Shown: positions 1 through 6,911, counted from the first letter of the stretch. The stretch is 14,253 nucleotides of DNA from Deltaproteobacteria bacterium (GCA_016717595.1 JADKFE010000075.1:1-14253); one strand, 5' to 3'. Program-made: numbers and translations. The notes: a model not told the origin generated them from the sequence alone.

Positions 1-715
1 GCACGGCGGAGGAGACCAAGGCGTCGCCGAACTGCGGGGCGTTTGGGTCCATGCGGTGAACGCGGATTAAGGTCACCCGCTCCAAGAGCACACGCCGAGC
101 GGCGGCGGCGTAGCCCACGTCCAGAAGCTCGCTGGGGATCAACCACACGCCCACGCCGCCCGGCGCCATCCAGCCCAGAGAGAGCAGCAGCAGATCGACG
201 TAGAGCCCGCTGAGCCCCGAGCGCGCGGTGCCCGTCTGTGTGAGGAGCCGCTCCTTGAGCCGCGCCTTGTCCGCCGGGGGGATGTGGTGATGCCGCACAT
301 ACGGCGGGTTGGCGACGACCAAGGTGGCGGCGTCGGCGGGGGTCAGGGCGGTGAAGTCGCCGGGGATCAGGCGCAGAGGGGTGTCTGCCCAGAGCGCTCG
401 CGCGTGCTCAAACGCGAGGGGGTCAAGCTCAACCCCGGCGGCGTCCTCGATGGGGCGCTCACCGACCTCGCTGAGCAGGGCCGAGTACAAGGCGCCGGTG
501 CCGATGGACGGGTCCAAGAAGCGGAGCGGCGCGGTCGGGGAGAGGGTGTGGAGCCCCAAACGCACGAGGGCGCGGGCCAGGGCCGGGGGCGTGGCGAACT
601 GGCCCAGACGGTTGCGCGCGCGGCCGTCGCGGGCGGCGTCTAAGGCGGCCTGGGCGGCCTGTCGGCGCCGCTCCCACGGGGGCGGCTCGGGCGGGGCTGG
701 CTCAGGGGGTCTCAC
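1..715 (-). CDS. N6-adenine DNA methyltransferase, partial (C-terminus beyond left edge)
   Basis: This gene encodes a predicted S-adenosylmethionine-dependent enzyme that methylates adenine in DNA. The frame stays open for 238 codons to the left edge, so the C-terminal target-recognition part is missing. Visible motifs in order are the N-terminal NRLGQFATPPALA (about residues 35-47), typical of Eco57I/HsdM-like enzymes; the SAM-binding motif I, FLDPSIGTGALYSALL (67-82); the acidic GVELDPLAFEHA (94-105); the catalytic NPPY (136-139) followed by VRHHH; and then PGGVGVWLIPSELLDVGYA. The start is uncertain. I used GTG at 715, the first start-like codon after the TAG at 724-726, but a GGAGG-like stretch overlaps it, so the true start may differ. 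It lies 45 bp downstream of the NmrA-like gene on the same strand. A restriction partner, if any, would lie outside the window. The family is clear; the target sequence is unknown. Confidence 0.88.
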   Translation of the reverse strand, partial: MRPPEPAPPEPPPWERRRQAAQAALDAARDGRARNRLGQFATPPALARALVRLGLHTLSPTAPLRFLDPSIGTGALYSALLSEVGERPIEDAAGVELDPLAFEHARALWADTPLRLIPGDFTALTPADAATLVVANPPYVRHHHIPPADKARLKERLLTQTGTARSGLSGLYVDLLLLSLGWMAPGGVGVWLIPSELLDVGYAAAARRVLLERVTLIRVHRMDPNAPQFGDALVSSAV

Positions 716-738
716 CTCCAGAGCCTAACCCCCGCCGA

Positions 739-768
739 GGCGCCTGACGCGCCGGGCGTCTCAGCGCC
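739..768. other. Imperfect GC-rich hairpin between two minus-strand genes
   Basis: GGCG(c)CTGACGC, loop gccgg, GCGT(ct)CAGCGCC gives an 11-bp stem with two small bulges. It overlaps the stop codon of the NmrA-like gene (761-763) and lies upstream of the methyltransferase. No T-run follows on either strand, so it is at best a weak or factor-dependent terminator or an mRNA 3' stabiliser. Confidence 0.35.
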
Positions 769-1606
769 AGGCCGCCGCGTTCTTCTGGGCCCAGTCCGCG
801 AGGCGCTGGGGCGCGCGGCCGGTGACACGCTGCACCTCGTCGGTGAGCCCGCCGGTCCAGCCCGCGCGCACGAAGCCGTACAGGCCGCTCATCGTGGCCA
901 CGGCCAGCTCGTTCATGCCCCACGAGCGCATCATGCCGACGTGCTCCTCGGGGGCGATGTCTTGGAACCGCACGGGCTCGCCCAAGGCGTCGCTGAGGAT
1001 GCCCGCGACCTCGTCGTGGGTGAGGCTCTCGGGGCCGGTGAGGGTCCAGGCCTCGCCGCTCGTCTCGCCAAGGAGCGCCACGGCGGCGGCCTCGCCGATG
1101 TCGGCGGTGGCGATGAAGCCCGTGCGGCCCTGGCCCGCGGGCAGCGCGATCACCCGCGCGCCCTTGATGCCGCCGCCGTAGAAGTTGATGAGGTTCTCAA
1201 AGAAGAAGCTCGGGCGCAGGTGAACCCACTCCACGCCGAGGCCCTCGATGACGAGCTCAAGCTGGCGGTGTCCGCTCTCGGGGCTGGCCTCGACCCCGGC
1301 GGCGGAGAGCTTCACGATCCGCTTCACCCCGGCGTCTTTGGCGGCGTGTAAGAAGGCCGTGCCCGCGCTCACCTCGTCCTCGCGGAAGGGCGGCAGGCAG
1401 AAGTACACGGCGTCTACGCCCGCCAGCGCCGGTCCCCAGGTCTGCGGATCGGCGATGTCAAAGGCCACGGCGGTGGCGCCGGGCAGGCTCAGGCGGGCGG
1501 GGTCGCGGGTGGCGGCGCGCACGGTGGCGCCGCGGGCGACGAGGGAAGAGACGACCTCTTGGCCGGTGGCGCCGGTGGCGGTGAGGACGAGGACGGTTGT
1601 GGACAT
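761..1606 (-). CDS. NmrA-like NAD(P)-binding oxidoreductase (atypical SDR)
   Basis: This is a predicted 281-residue cytosolic NAD(P)-binding protein of the atypical short-chain dehydrogenase (NmrA/azoreductase-like) group. The N-terminal beta strand VLVLTATGATG, followed by an Arg-Asp-Pro at the end of strand 2 (TRDP), is the dinucleotide-binding fold. Typical later elements are VYFCLPPF, VKLSAAGVE, WVHLRPSFFFENL, the Asp-Ile-Gly-Glu helix start (DIGEAA), and WTLTGPESLTHDE near the C-terminal third. The usual GATGxxG motif has Val (residue 18) instead of its third Gly, which may weaken or alter cofactor binding. The ATG has a good GGAGG five bases upstream (complement of 1612-1616). The gene is divergent from a LysR regulator, the classic layout in which the regulator controls the oxidoreductase. 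Substrate is unknown; quinone/azo reduction or a sensor-only role are both possible. Confidence 0.85.
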   Translation of the reverse strand: MSTTVLVLTATGATGQEVVSSLVARGATVRAATRDPARLSLPGATAVAFDIADPQTWGPALAGVDAVYFCLPPFREDEVSAGTAFLHAAKDAGVKRIVKLSAAGVEASPESGHRQLELVIEGLGVEWVHLRPSFFFENLINFYGGGIKGARVIALPAGQGRTGFIATADIGEAAAVALLGETSGEAWTLTGPESLTHDEVAGILSDALGEPVRFQDIAPEEHVGMMRSWGMNELAVATMSGLYGFVRAGWTGGLTDEVQRVTGRAPQRLADWAQKNAAAWR

Positions 1607-1645
1607 TGGGGCCTCCGAGGGACGTTGTTGGGGTTCGCCCTCCTC

Positions 1646-1675
1646 TTGTAAGGCCGGGCGGACCGTGAGTACACT
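1646..1675 (+). promoter_or_regulatory. Candidate sigma-70-type promoter for the LysR gene
   Basis: TTGTAA (1646-1651) and TACACT (1670-1675) are separated by 18 bp in the 101-bp divergent intergenic region. This would start transcription near 1682, about 25 bases upstream of the lysR-family ATG. It was judged by eye only. Confidence 0.4.
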
Positions 1676-1694
1676 GCATCCTCCTCACCACAAC

Positions 1695-1709
1695 ATGAGC
1701 GTCGTTCAT
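1695..1709. promoter_or_regulatory. LysR-type T-N11-A dyad overlapping the regulator start codon
   Basis: ATGAGCG-T-CGTTCAT is a 15-bp dyad with one mismatched pair. It contains TGAGCGTCGTTCA, which fits the T-N11-A box bound by LysR-type regulators. Its last bases are part of the regulator's ATG (1708), and it lies just downstream of the candidate promoter, so binding there would suit autorepression. Confidence 0.45.
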
Positions 1710-2688
1710 GAAACCTGGCCCGCTCCTCAATCAGCTTGAGCTGCACCACCTGCGCGCCCTGGACGCCCTGTTGAGCGAGCGCAACGCCACCCGGGCGGCG
1801 GCGCGGCTGGGGCTCACGCAGTCGGCCTTGAGCCACAGCCTGCGGTCGCTTCGGGACGTGCTGGAGGATCCGCTCTTTGTGCGGGGTCCGGGCGGGCTCG
1901 TGCCCACACCTCGGGCCGAGGCCATGGCCGGGCCGCTGCGCCGAGCCCTGGCCGAGCTGACCCGCGCGCTGGACACCCAAGCGCGCTGGGATCCGGCCCA
2001 GGCGAGCCGCCGCTTCACCTTGGTGATGGGCGACGCCTTCGCGCTCACGCTGTTGCCGACGCTGTTGGCCCTGGTGCGCGCCGAGGCGCCGGGGGTGGAT
2101 CTCGACGTGCGCGCCCCGCCGCGTGGCCAGCCCGAGCTGGGCCTGGAGCGCCTCGACGCCGACCTGGCCTTGGGCGTGAACTTCGACCCGCTCCCCGGCC
2201 AGCGCACCCGGGCGCTGCTCTCAGAGACCTTCGCCTGCATCGCCCGCGCGGACCACCCCGAGCTGCGCGACGGCCTGGATCTGGACACCTACTGCCGTCT
2301 GCCCCACGCGCTGGTCACCCCACGCGGCGACGGCAACAGCGTCGTAGACACCGCCCTGGCCAAGCTGGGCCGCGAGCGCCGGGTGGTCTTACGCATCGAG
2401 TACTTCTTGGCCGCGCCGCTCCTCGTCGCCCACTCCGACCTGCTGCTCACCCTGCCCAGGCGCCTCGCCCAACACCTAGAGACCCTCGCGGCGCTGCGGG
2501 TCTACGCCCCGCCCCTCGCCCTGCCCGGCTTCACCTGGCGCATGTTGTGGGCCGATCGCACGGATGAGGATCCCGCCTGCGTGTGGCTCCGCGCCCTGGT
2601 GCTCCGCGCCGCCACGGCGGACGGCGTTGAGGGCGTGGACAACGCCGCGCGGCGGGTTGAGGAGGCGGCTGGGGAGGGCGGGGGGTGA
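1708..2688 (+). CDS. LysR-family transcriptional regulator
   Basis: This 326-residue protein is a DNA-binding regulator. The N-terminal winged helix-turn-helix covers about residues 10-70, with the diagnostic NATRAAARLGLTQSALSHSL and the wing LEDPLFVRG. PTPRAEAMAGPLR then leads into the linker helix and a substrate-binding-like effector domain (about 95-300). The family is normally a tetramer that binds T-N11-A sites and often autoregulates. The ATG at 1708 lacks an obvious Shine-Dalgarno sequence and sits inside such a site. The gene is divergent from the NmrA-like oxidoreductase gene, its most likely target. The C-terminal tail after about residue 305 is Ala/Glu/Gly-rich and looks unconserved. 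The effector is unknown. Confidence 0.93.
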   Translation: MKPGPLLNQLELHHLRALDALLSERNATRAAARLGLTQSALSHSLRSLRDVLEDPLFVRGPGGLVPTPRAEAMAGPLRRALAELTRALDTQARWDPAQASRRFTLVMGDAFALTLLPTLLALVRAEAPGVDLDVRAPPRGQPELGLERLDADLALGVNFDPLPGQRTRALLSETFACIARADHPELRDGLDLDTYCRLPHALVTPRGDGNSVVDTALAKLGRERRVVLRIEYFLAAPLLVAHSDLLLTLPRRLAQHLETLAALRVYAPPLALPGFTWRMLWADRTDEDPACVWLRALVLRAATADGVEGVDNAARRVEEAAGEGGG

Positions 2689-2854
2689 GGGGAGCGCCGG
2701 GGGCGTGTCCGGGGCCGGGACAAGCCGGGCGCCCGACGGCCACACGTCGGGGGAGGGCGACGCGCCGCGCCTCGTCTTCGCCGCGCGTCGGGAGGAGCAT
2801 GACGCGCCGCGCCTTGTCTTCGCCGCGCGTCGGCGGCTCCACGACGCGCCGCGC

Positions 2855-2942
2855 CTCCGTTTGACGTCGTGACGAGGGTCGCCTATCGCGCGACATCTTC
2901 CCTCCGACACGATCTTTGGGAGGTCACCGCGCCGAGTGCTGT
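2855..2942. repeat. 88-bp spacer block X, copy 1
   Basis: This block separates array units at 2818 and 2943. It begins CTCCGTTTGACGTCGTGACG and contains CTTTGGGAGG near its middle-right. It matches the block at 3247-3334 in length and in several stretches: CTCCGT, CGTCGTG.CGA.GGTCGCC and CTTTGGGAGG. Confidence 0.6.
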
Positions 2943-3208
2943 CTTCGCCGCGTGTCGGGAGGAGCACGACGCGCCGCGCCTCGCCTTCGCCGCGTGTCCG
3001 AAGGAGCACGCCGCGCCGCGCCTCGCCTTCGCCACCTGTCAGGAGCTCCACTCCGCTCGTTGACGACCTTCGACGGCTGATCTTGCGCGTCACCGCGCGT
3101 CACCCTGCCTTCGCCGCGTGTCGGCGGGAGCACGACGCGCCGCGCCTCTTCGCCGCGTGTCGGAGGGAGCACGACGAGCCGCGCCTCGGCGCTCACGGCG
3201 CCGCGCCG

Positions 3209-3236
3209 CCGCCGCCTCGCTTCGCTGTGGCGGCGG
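3209..3236. other. Perfect 8-bp hairpin inside the repeat region
   Basis: CCGCCGCC (3209-3216) pairs with GGCGGCGG (3229-3236) around a 12-base loop. It lies in the 57-bp stretch (3190-3246) that matches neither the 42-bp unit nor block X. Confidence 0.5.
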
Positions 3237-3246
3237 TGACGCCACC

Positions 3247-3334
3247 CTCCGTCTTGTCGTCGTGGCGAAGGTCGCCCACGGATCAACAACCTGCCCGCGA
3301 CGCGGCTTTGGGAGGACTACAAACGTCGCCTCGC
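3247..3334. repeat. 88-bp spacer block X, copy 2
   Basis: This block begins CTCCGTCTTGTCGTCGTGGC and sits immediately upstream of the array unit at 3335, just as copy 1 sits immediately upstream of the unit at 2943. Similarity to copy 1 is about two thirds by eye, with compensating single-base gaps. Confidence 0.6.
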
Positions 3335-3634
3335 CTTCGCCGCGTGTCGGAGGGAGCGCTGCGATCGTGGGCGACCCTTCGCCGCGCGTCGGGAGGGAGC
3401 ACCCTTCGCCGCGTGTCGGAGGGAGCACTACAACCCTCGGCGACCTCCGACCGCGGATTTTGCGCGTCGACGATCGTTGGCCGGCCTTCGCCGCGTGTCG
3501 GAGGCAGCACTACGAGCCGCGCCTCGCCTCCGCCGCGTGTCGGAGGGAGCACTTCAATCCGCGCCGAGGGTCCGACAGGCGTCGGGAGCCCCTGCGCCTC
3601 CAGGACCGCGCGACCAGGAGGGGCTCATCGACGA

Positions 3635-3913
3635 TCACAGCAGCCCCGCCGCCTCAAGGCGCTCACGACCATACGCCGCGAGGAGCAGCGCTGGCTCAAG
3701 CCACAACGCCGCGAGCCGCAGCTTCAGCACCTCCTCGGTCGCCTCGGGGTCCTCTTCGCGCAGCCGGGAGAGCGCGAGCTGCTTCACCGTGCGGTTGAGC
3801 GCGCCCACCTGCCGCATCTTCTTCTCCGGCGACATCTTCCGGTACAGCGCGATCAACACCGCCTCGGCCTCGGGGCTGGTGTCTTCGAACAGCACAAAAC
3901 GGGGTGGGCTCAT
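3635..3913 (-). CDS. Conserved-looking hypothetical protein, 92 residues
   Basis: This small, soluble, mostly helical protein has a core pattern of the type EAVLIALYRKMSPEKKMRQV, then LNRTVKQLALSRLRE, then a Leu/Ala-rich helix KLRLAALWL. I recall similar small hypothetical proteins in other bacteria but know no function for them. The frame stays open upstream, but the ATG at 3913 is where protein-like composition begins. No Shine-Dalgarno sequence precedes it. A TACTCT hexamer on the minus strand (complement of 3920-3925) ends only seven bases before the ATG, so a leaderless message is possible. The gene is convergent with the LysR gene across the repeat array and divergent from the zinc-ribbon gene, with 88 bp between their starts. 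Confidence 0.75.
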   Translation of the reverse strand: MSPPRFVLFEDTSPEAEAVLIALYRKMSPEKKMRQVGALNRTVKQLALSRLREEDPEATEEVLKLRLAALWLEPALLLAAYGRERLEAAGLL

Positions 3914-4001
3914 GGGCAAAGAGTACACCCCAGCGCGCGCCGCCGCACCCCCAACCACGCCAAGCTGTGCGACAATCGCGGCTCCTGAGGAGGACCTGTC
4001 C

Positions 4002-4700
4002 GTGCATGAGCAGACCTTAAAGCTGGCGGCCCTGTGGGCGCGTGAGCAAGAGCGGGACGCGCTCCTCGCCGAGCGCGCGGGGCTTGAGGCCGGGGTGCGG
4101 CGCCAGCAGCGCCAGCTCGCCGACGCGCGGGCCTTGGCGGCCTCGACGGAGAGCCAGCTCAAGGCGCTTCAAGACGAGGAGCGCCGCCGCACTGAGCGCA
4201 TGAACGTCGCCGCCAAACGCCGCGACACGACGCAGCGCCTCATCGACGAGGGCCGGGCCTCGGACTACGCCGCCGCCATGAAGCAGGTGGAGCTCTCCAA
4301 GGCCGTGGTGGACGAAGAAGAGGACGCGCTCCTGCCGCTCTATGACCAGCTCGAGGCCGCCCAGACCGCGGCGACGGGGGCGGCCAGCGGCGTGAAGGTG
4401 GTCGAGGGGCGGCTGCGAGAGGCCGAGGCCAAGCTCGCCGAGCGCGCGCCGGGCGTCGCTGAAGCGCTCGTGCCCGCCACGGCGGCCCGGGACGCCGCCC
4501 GGGACGGCATTCATCGGGAGTGGCTCAACCGCTACGATGACCTGCGCAAGAAGAACATGGGCGTGTTCGGCGACGTGCGCGACGGCGTGTGCCAAGGATG
4601 CTCGGTGAAGCTCGTGCCCACGGAGCTCGCCGAGCACCGCCGGGGCGTCGCCACGCACTACTGCAAGAGCTGCGGGCGCTTTCTGGGTGAGCTGCTCTGA
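4002..4700 (+). CDS. Coiled-coil protein with C-terminal C4 zinc ribbon
   Basis: This 232-residue protein resembles the C4-type zinc-ribbon family (zf-RING_7 / DUF164, CdsZ-like). Residues 1-175 are almost entirely charged heptad-like helix, including LAEREAGLEAG-like and ALQDEERRRTERMN segments, and should form a long antiparallel coiled-coil hairpin. The C-terminal ribbon has Cys197-x2-Cys200 (CQGC) and Cys221-x2-Cys224 (CKSC), spaced to bind one zinc. GTG at 4002 was chosen because GAGGAGG lies eight bases upstream. The frame is open for a long way upstream through the repeat region, but that part is not protein-like. A GACAAT hexamer at 3971-3976 could be the -10 element. Members of the family are proposed to bind nucleic acid or regulatory partners; the role here is unknown. 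Confidence 0.85.
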   Translation: MHEQTLKLAALWAREQERDALLAERAGLEAGVRRQQRQLADARALAASTESQLKALQDEERRRTERMNVAAKRRDTTQRLIDEGRASDYAAAMKQVELSKAVVDEEEDALLPLYDQLEAAQTAATGAASGVKVVEGRLREAEAKLAERAPGVAEALVPATAARDAARDGIHREWLNRYDDLRKKNMGVFGDVRDGVCQGCSVKLVPTELAEHRRGVATHYCKSCGRFLGELL

Positions 4701-4715
4701 GCCCACCCCCGGGCG

Positions 4716-5563
4716 TCACCGCTCGTCGCAGGCGATGCGCCAGGCGTCCAAGTCCCAGCCCTTGATCAAGGTGTCGAGGTTGGGGCCTAGGCCGCAGACC
4801 TCCTCGGCCAAGGCCTCGCCGTCGGCCTCATCATCGACGTACTCGACGTGCAGCACGGCCTTGTTGGCCTCGGTGAACGGCGCGAGCAGGTCACACTCCT
4901 CGTACGCCGCGCACTCCTCGTTGAGCGCCCAGTCAAACCAGGGCATCAGCTCAGGGATCTGGTCGAGGTCGTTCTTGAGGCCGACGCTCAGCCCCCGGGC
5001 GTGGGCCTCATCGGCCAAGAAGCGGTTGTAGTCGAGCTGCTCCGTGGCGTTCAGGCCCAGGCCGTTGTCATTGGCGTAGCCGTCGACGTTGTCGGGCTCA
5101 ACGCCGTCACAGCCCCGGGCCGCGGCGAGATCCAGGCGCGCGGCCATGATCTCCCGCACGGTCGGGTCGCGGTGGTCCACCCACCACTCGCCGGGCCACT
5201 CGTCCAAAGGCCCGCCGATGCTGGACTCGGGGAAACGTCCCCGGCGTCCTCCCGCCACGCCTCAAAGCTCCCGGCGGAGAAGTAGCAGAGCACGATCACC
5301 CCGTCGTTCTGGAGCGCGGTGATGTTGTCGTTGGGGGCGTCGAAGAGGTCGAGGTCAAAGACGGCGACCTCGACGGAGAGATCAAGCTCCCCCAAGAGCT
5401 GCCACTGCCAGGCGACGCCGGGGGTGATCGGCGTCACGTCGGCCTCAACGGGCTCCCCGGCGGTGTAGGGGGCGCACGCGCCGTCGGTCAACACCTCACC
5501 CTCGGGGCAGGAGTCCGCCCCGCCGCAGGCCAACAACCCAAAGAGCGCCAGCGTGGGGATCAA
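4716..5563 (-). CDS. GH114 endo-alpha-1,4-polygalactosaminidase-like lipoprotein, broken by a frameshift near 5228-5243
   Basis: This is a predicted exported glycoside hydrolase of family GH114 (spherulin-4-like), a TIM-barrel family active on alpha-1,4-linked galactosamine polymers. The N-terminus MIPTLALFGLLAC is a lipoprotein signal with lipobox LLAC (Cys13). The first part reads WQWQLLGELDL, VFDLDLFDAP and VLCYFSAGSFEAWREDAG. The protein then continues in another frame as FPESSIGGPLDEWPGEWW, CDGVEPDNVDGYANDNG, FLADEAHARGLSVGLKND and KGWDLDAWRIACDE. The total length is one base short of a whole number of codons. The switch falls in a small hairpin, so it may be a sequencing error or a real mutation. 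The TTG start (5563-5561) overlaps the P450 stop codon, which indicates translational coupling. Confidence 0.82.
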
Positions 5564-6882
5564 GCGCGCTCCCAGACCATCTCGGTGTCTTTGCCTTGGG
5601 GCTGAATCAAGGGGAAGAAGCGCTCGGCGGGCAAGGCGCCCTTCACCAGCCGCAGGCGACGGCCCTGGGCGCGCTGGGCCATGGCGGTGAGGAGCTGCAC
5701 CCCCTCCAAGATCGCGAGGTGGTACCCCAGGCAGAAGTGGGCGCCGCCGCCGAAGGGGCTCATCTCCACGGGGTCGGGCTTGCGGTCGCGGCCCAGCCAG
5801 CGGTCGGGGTTGTAGCGCTCGGGCTCGGGGTAACGGTCGGGGTCGCGGTTCCACAGCCACAGGGGCAGGCGCACCGGGGTGCCCGCGGGCAAGGTGACCC
5901 CGGCGACCTCGGCGGGCACGACGATCTCCCGCATCATCACCGGCAAGGGCGTGTTCAGGCGCAGCGACTCGCGGAAGATCGCCTCAGCGATGGGGTGCTT
6001 CTTGAGGTCGGCGGGGGCCTGGGGGATGTGCCCGGCGGCGTTGGCCTCCACGACGAGGCGGTCCCAGAGGGCGTCATCCAAGGAGAGGTACGCCAGAGAC
6101 CAGGTGAGGATCGACGCCGTGGTCTCGTGCCCGGCGAGGCCGAGGATACGCACGTTGGCGACGAGCTCCTGGGCGTTCAGCCCTTTGCCGTGCTCGTCGC
6201 GGCCATGGGCCAGGGCGGCGAGCAGGCCCGGTGACCCCTCAGCCTGGGCGCGGGCGGCCTCCTCTTGCAGTCGTTGGCCGATCTCGGCGCTGGCCCGCCG
6301 GGCGAACCACGCGGGCGAGAACGGCACGCTCTTGGCGATGGGGAAGCTCGTCAACAAGGTGCGCTGGTACTTCTCACGCCACCACGGCAGGTCGGCGTCG
6401 GGCACGCCGAGCACGCCGAAGATGATGTCCAAGGCGAGATCACGAAGCTCGTTGAGCGCGTTGAACCGCGTGGACTCCGCCATGCCTTTGGACCGCGCCT
6501 CGACCAGCTCCGCCATTCGTTTGGCCGCGCCTTCGCCGCTGAGGCCCTCGGGGGTGAACGGCCGGTTCATCGAGCCGCGCATCCGGCGGTGCTCGGCGCC
6601 GTCTACGCTCAGCACGGAGTCAGCGACGAGATCGCCGCTGTTGCGCACCATCGGCGCGATGGAGAGGGTCTTTCCTTTGAGCAGCTCAAAGCCGTCGGGG
6701 TGGCAGACGATCAGGCCCCAGCCCGAGAGGTTGATCCACACCAAGGGCCCCAGCGCCTGGGCCTCACGCAGCACCTTGGGGGTGTCCCAGGCGGCCCCCG
6801 GGTAGTGGCCGACGCTCGGCCAAGCGCCAGGCAGAATGGGGAAGGACAGGTTCTCCGGGGTGATCGTCGGGAGCTGGTTCAT
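5560..6882 (-). CDS. Cytochrome P450
   Basis: This 440-residue haem-thiolate monooxygenase is of normal bacterial length with no membrane anchor. It shows the C-helix HxxxR (His98, Arg102), the I-helix oxygen-activation motif AGHETT (250-255), the K-helix ExxR (Glu305, Arg308), and the haem-binding loop FGGGAHFCLG (377-386) with Cys384 as the iron ligand. GAGG and a run of six Cs precede the ATG. The stop codon overlaps the TTG start of the GH114 gene (TTGA), so the two are probably translated from one message. No ferredoxin or reductase gene is nearby, so the electron donor must come from elsewhere. It is divergent from the adenylate cyclase gene. The substrate cannot be predicted from the sequence; the pairing with a polysaccharide hydrolase is unusual. 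Confidence 0.95.
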   Translation of the reverse strand: MNQLPTITPENLSFPILPGAWPSVGHYPGAAWDTPKVLREAQALGPLVWINLSGWGLIVCHPDGFELLKGKTLSIAPMVRNSGDLVADSVLSVDGAEHRRMRGSMNRPFTPEGLSGEGAAKRMAELVEARSKGMAESTRFNALNELRDLALDIIFGVLGVPDADLPWWREKYQRTLLTSFPIAKSVPFSPAWFARRASAEIGQRLQEEAARAQAEGSPGLLAALAHGRDEHGKGLNAQELVANVRILGLAGHETTASILTWSLAYLSLDDALWDRLVVEANAAGHIPQAPADLKKHPIAEAIFRESLRLNTPLPVMMREIVVPAEVAGVTLPAGTPVRLPLWLWNRDPDRYPEPERYNPDRWLGRDRKPDPVEMSPFGGGAHFCLGYHLAILEGVQLLTAMAQRAQGRRLRLVKGALPAERFFPLIQPQGKDTEMVWERA

Positions 6883-6911
6883 GGGGGGCCTCGGGCGTGG
6901 ATGCTCGTGGC

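Larger units (their letters stand above)
2734..3600. repeat. Clustered 42-bp hairpin-forming repeat array (about 13 copies) in a convergent gene gap
   Basis: The consensus unit begins CTTCGCCGCGTGTCGGAGGG, continues AGCACGACGCGCCGCGCCTCGC, and is 42 bp long. Copies begin at 2734 (degenerate 5' end), 2776, 2818, 2943, 2985, 3027 (degenerate), 3109 (39 bp), 3148, 3335, 3377 (27 bp), 3404, 3486 and 3528. A further decayed piece may lie near 3577. Unit positions 4-15 pair with 25-36 around a nine-base GGAGGAGCA-like loop. In the unit at 2943, 10 of 12 positions are Watson-Crick, with one G-T pair and one C-C mismatch. The array lies between the LysR stop (2688) and the stop of the minus-strand gene at 3635, so no gene is interrupted. 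I see no convincing gene in it. Reading frames that cross it give repetitive Arg/Pro/Gly-rich peptides, an effect of the 42-bp period. Confidence 0.85.

Noticed and set aside
2734..3600. CRISPR array
   Set aside because: Units are mostly head-to-tail with no unique spacers of constant length; the variable parts are themselves repeated. No cas gene is present.
2476..3988. Several overlapping open frames of 60-350 codons with Arg/Pro/Gly repeats
   Set aside because: They follow from the 42-bp period and high GC content, occur on both strands, lack ribosome-binding sites and show no protein-like composition.
5879..6805. 308-codon plus-strand open frame
   Set aside because: It is the antisense shadow of the P450 gene, which has every catalytic motif.
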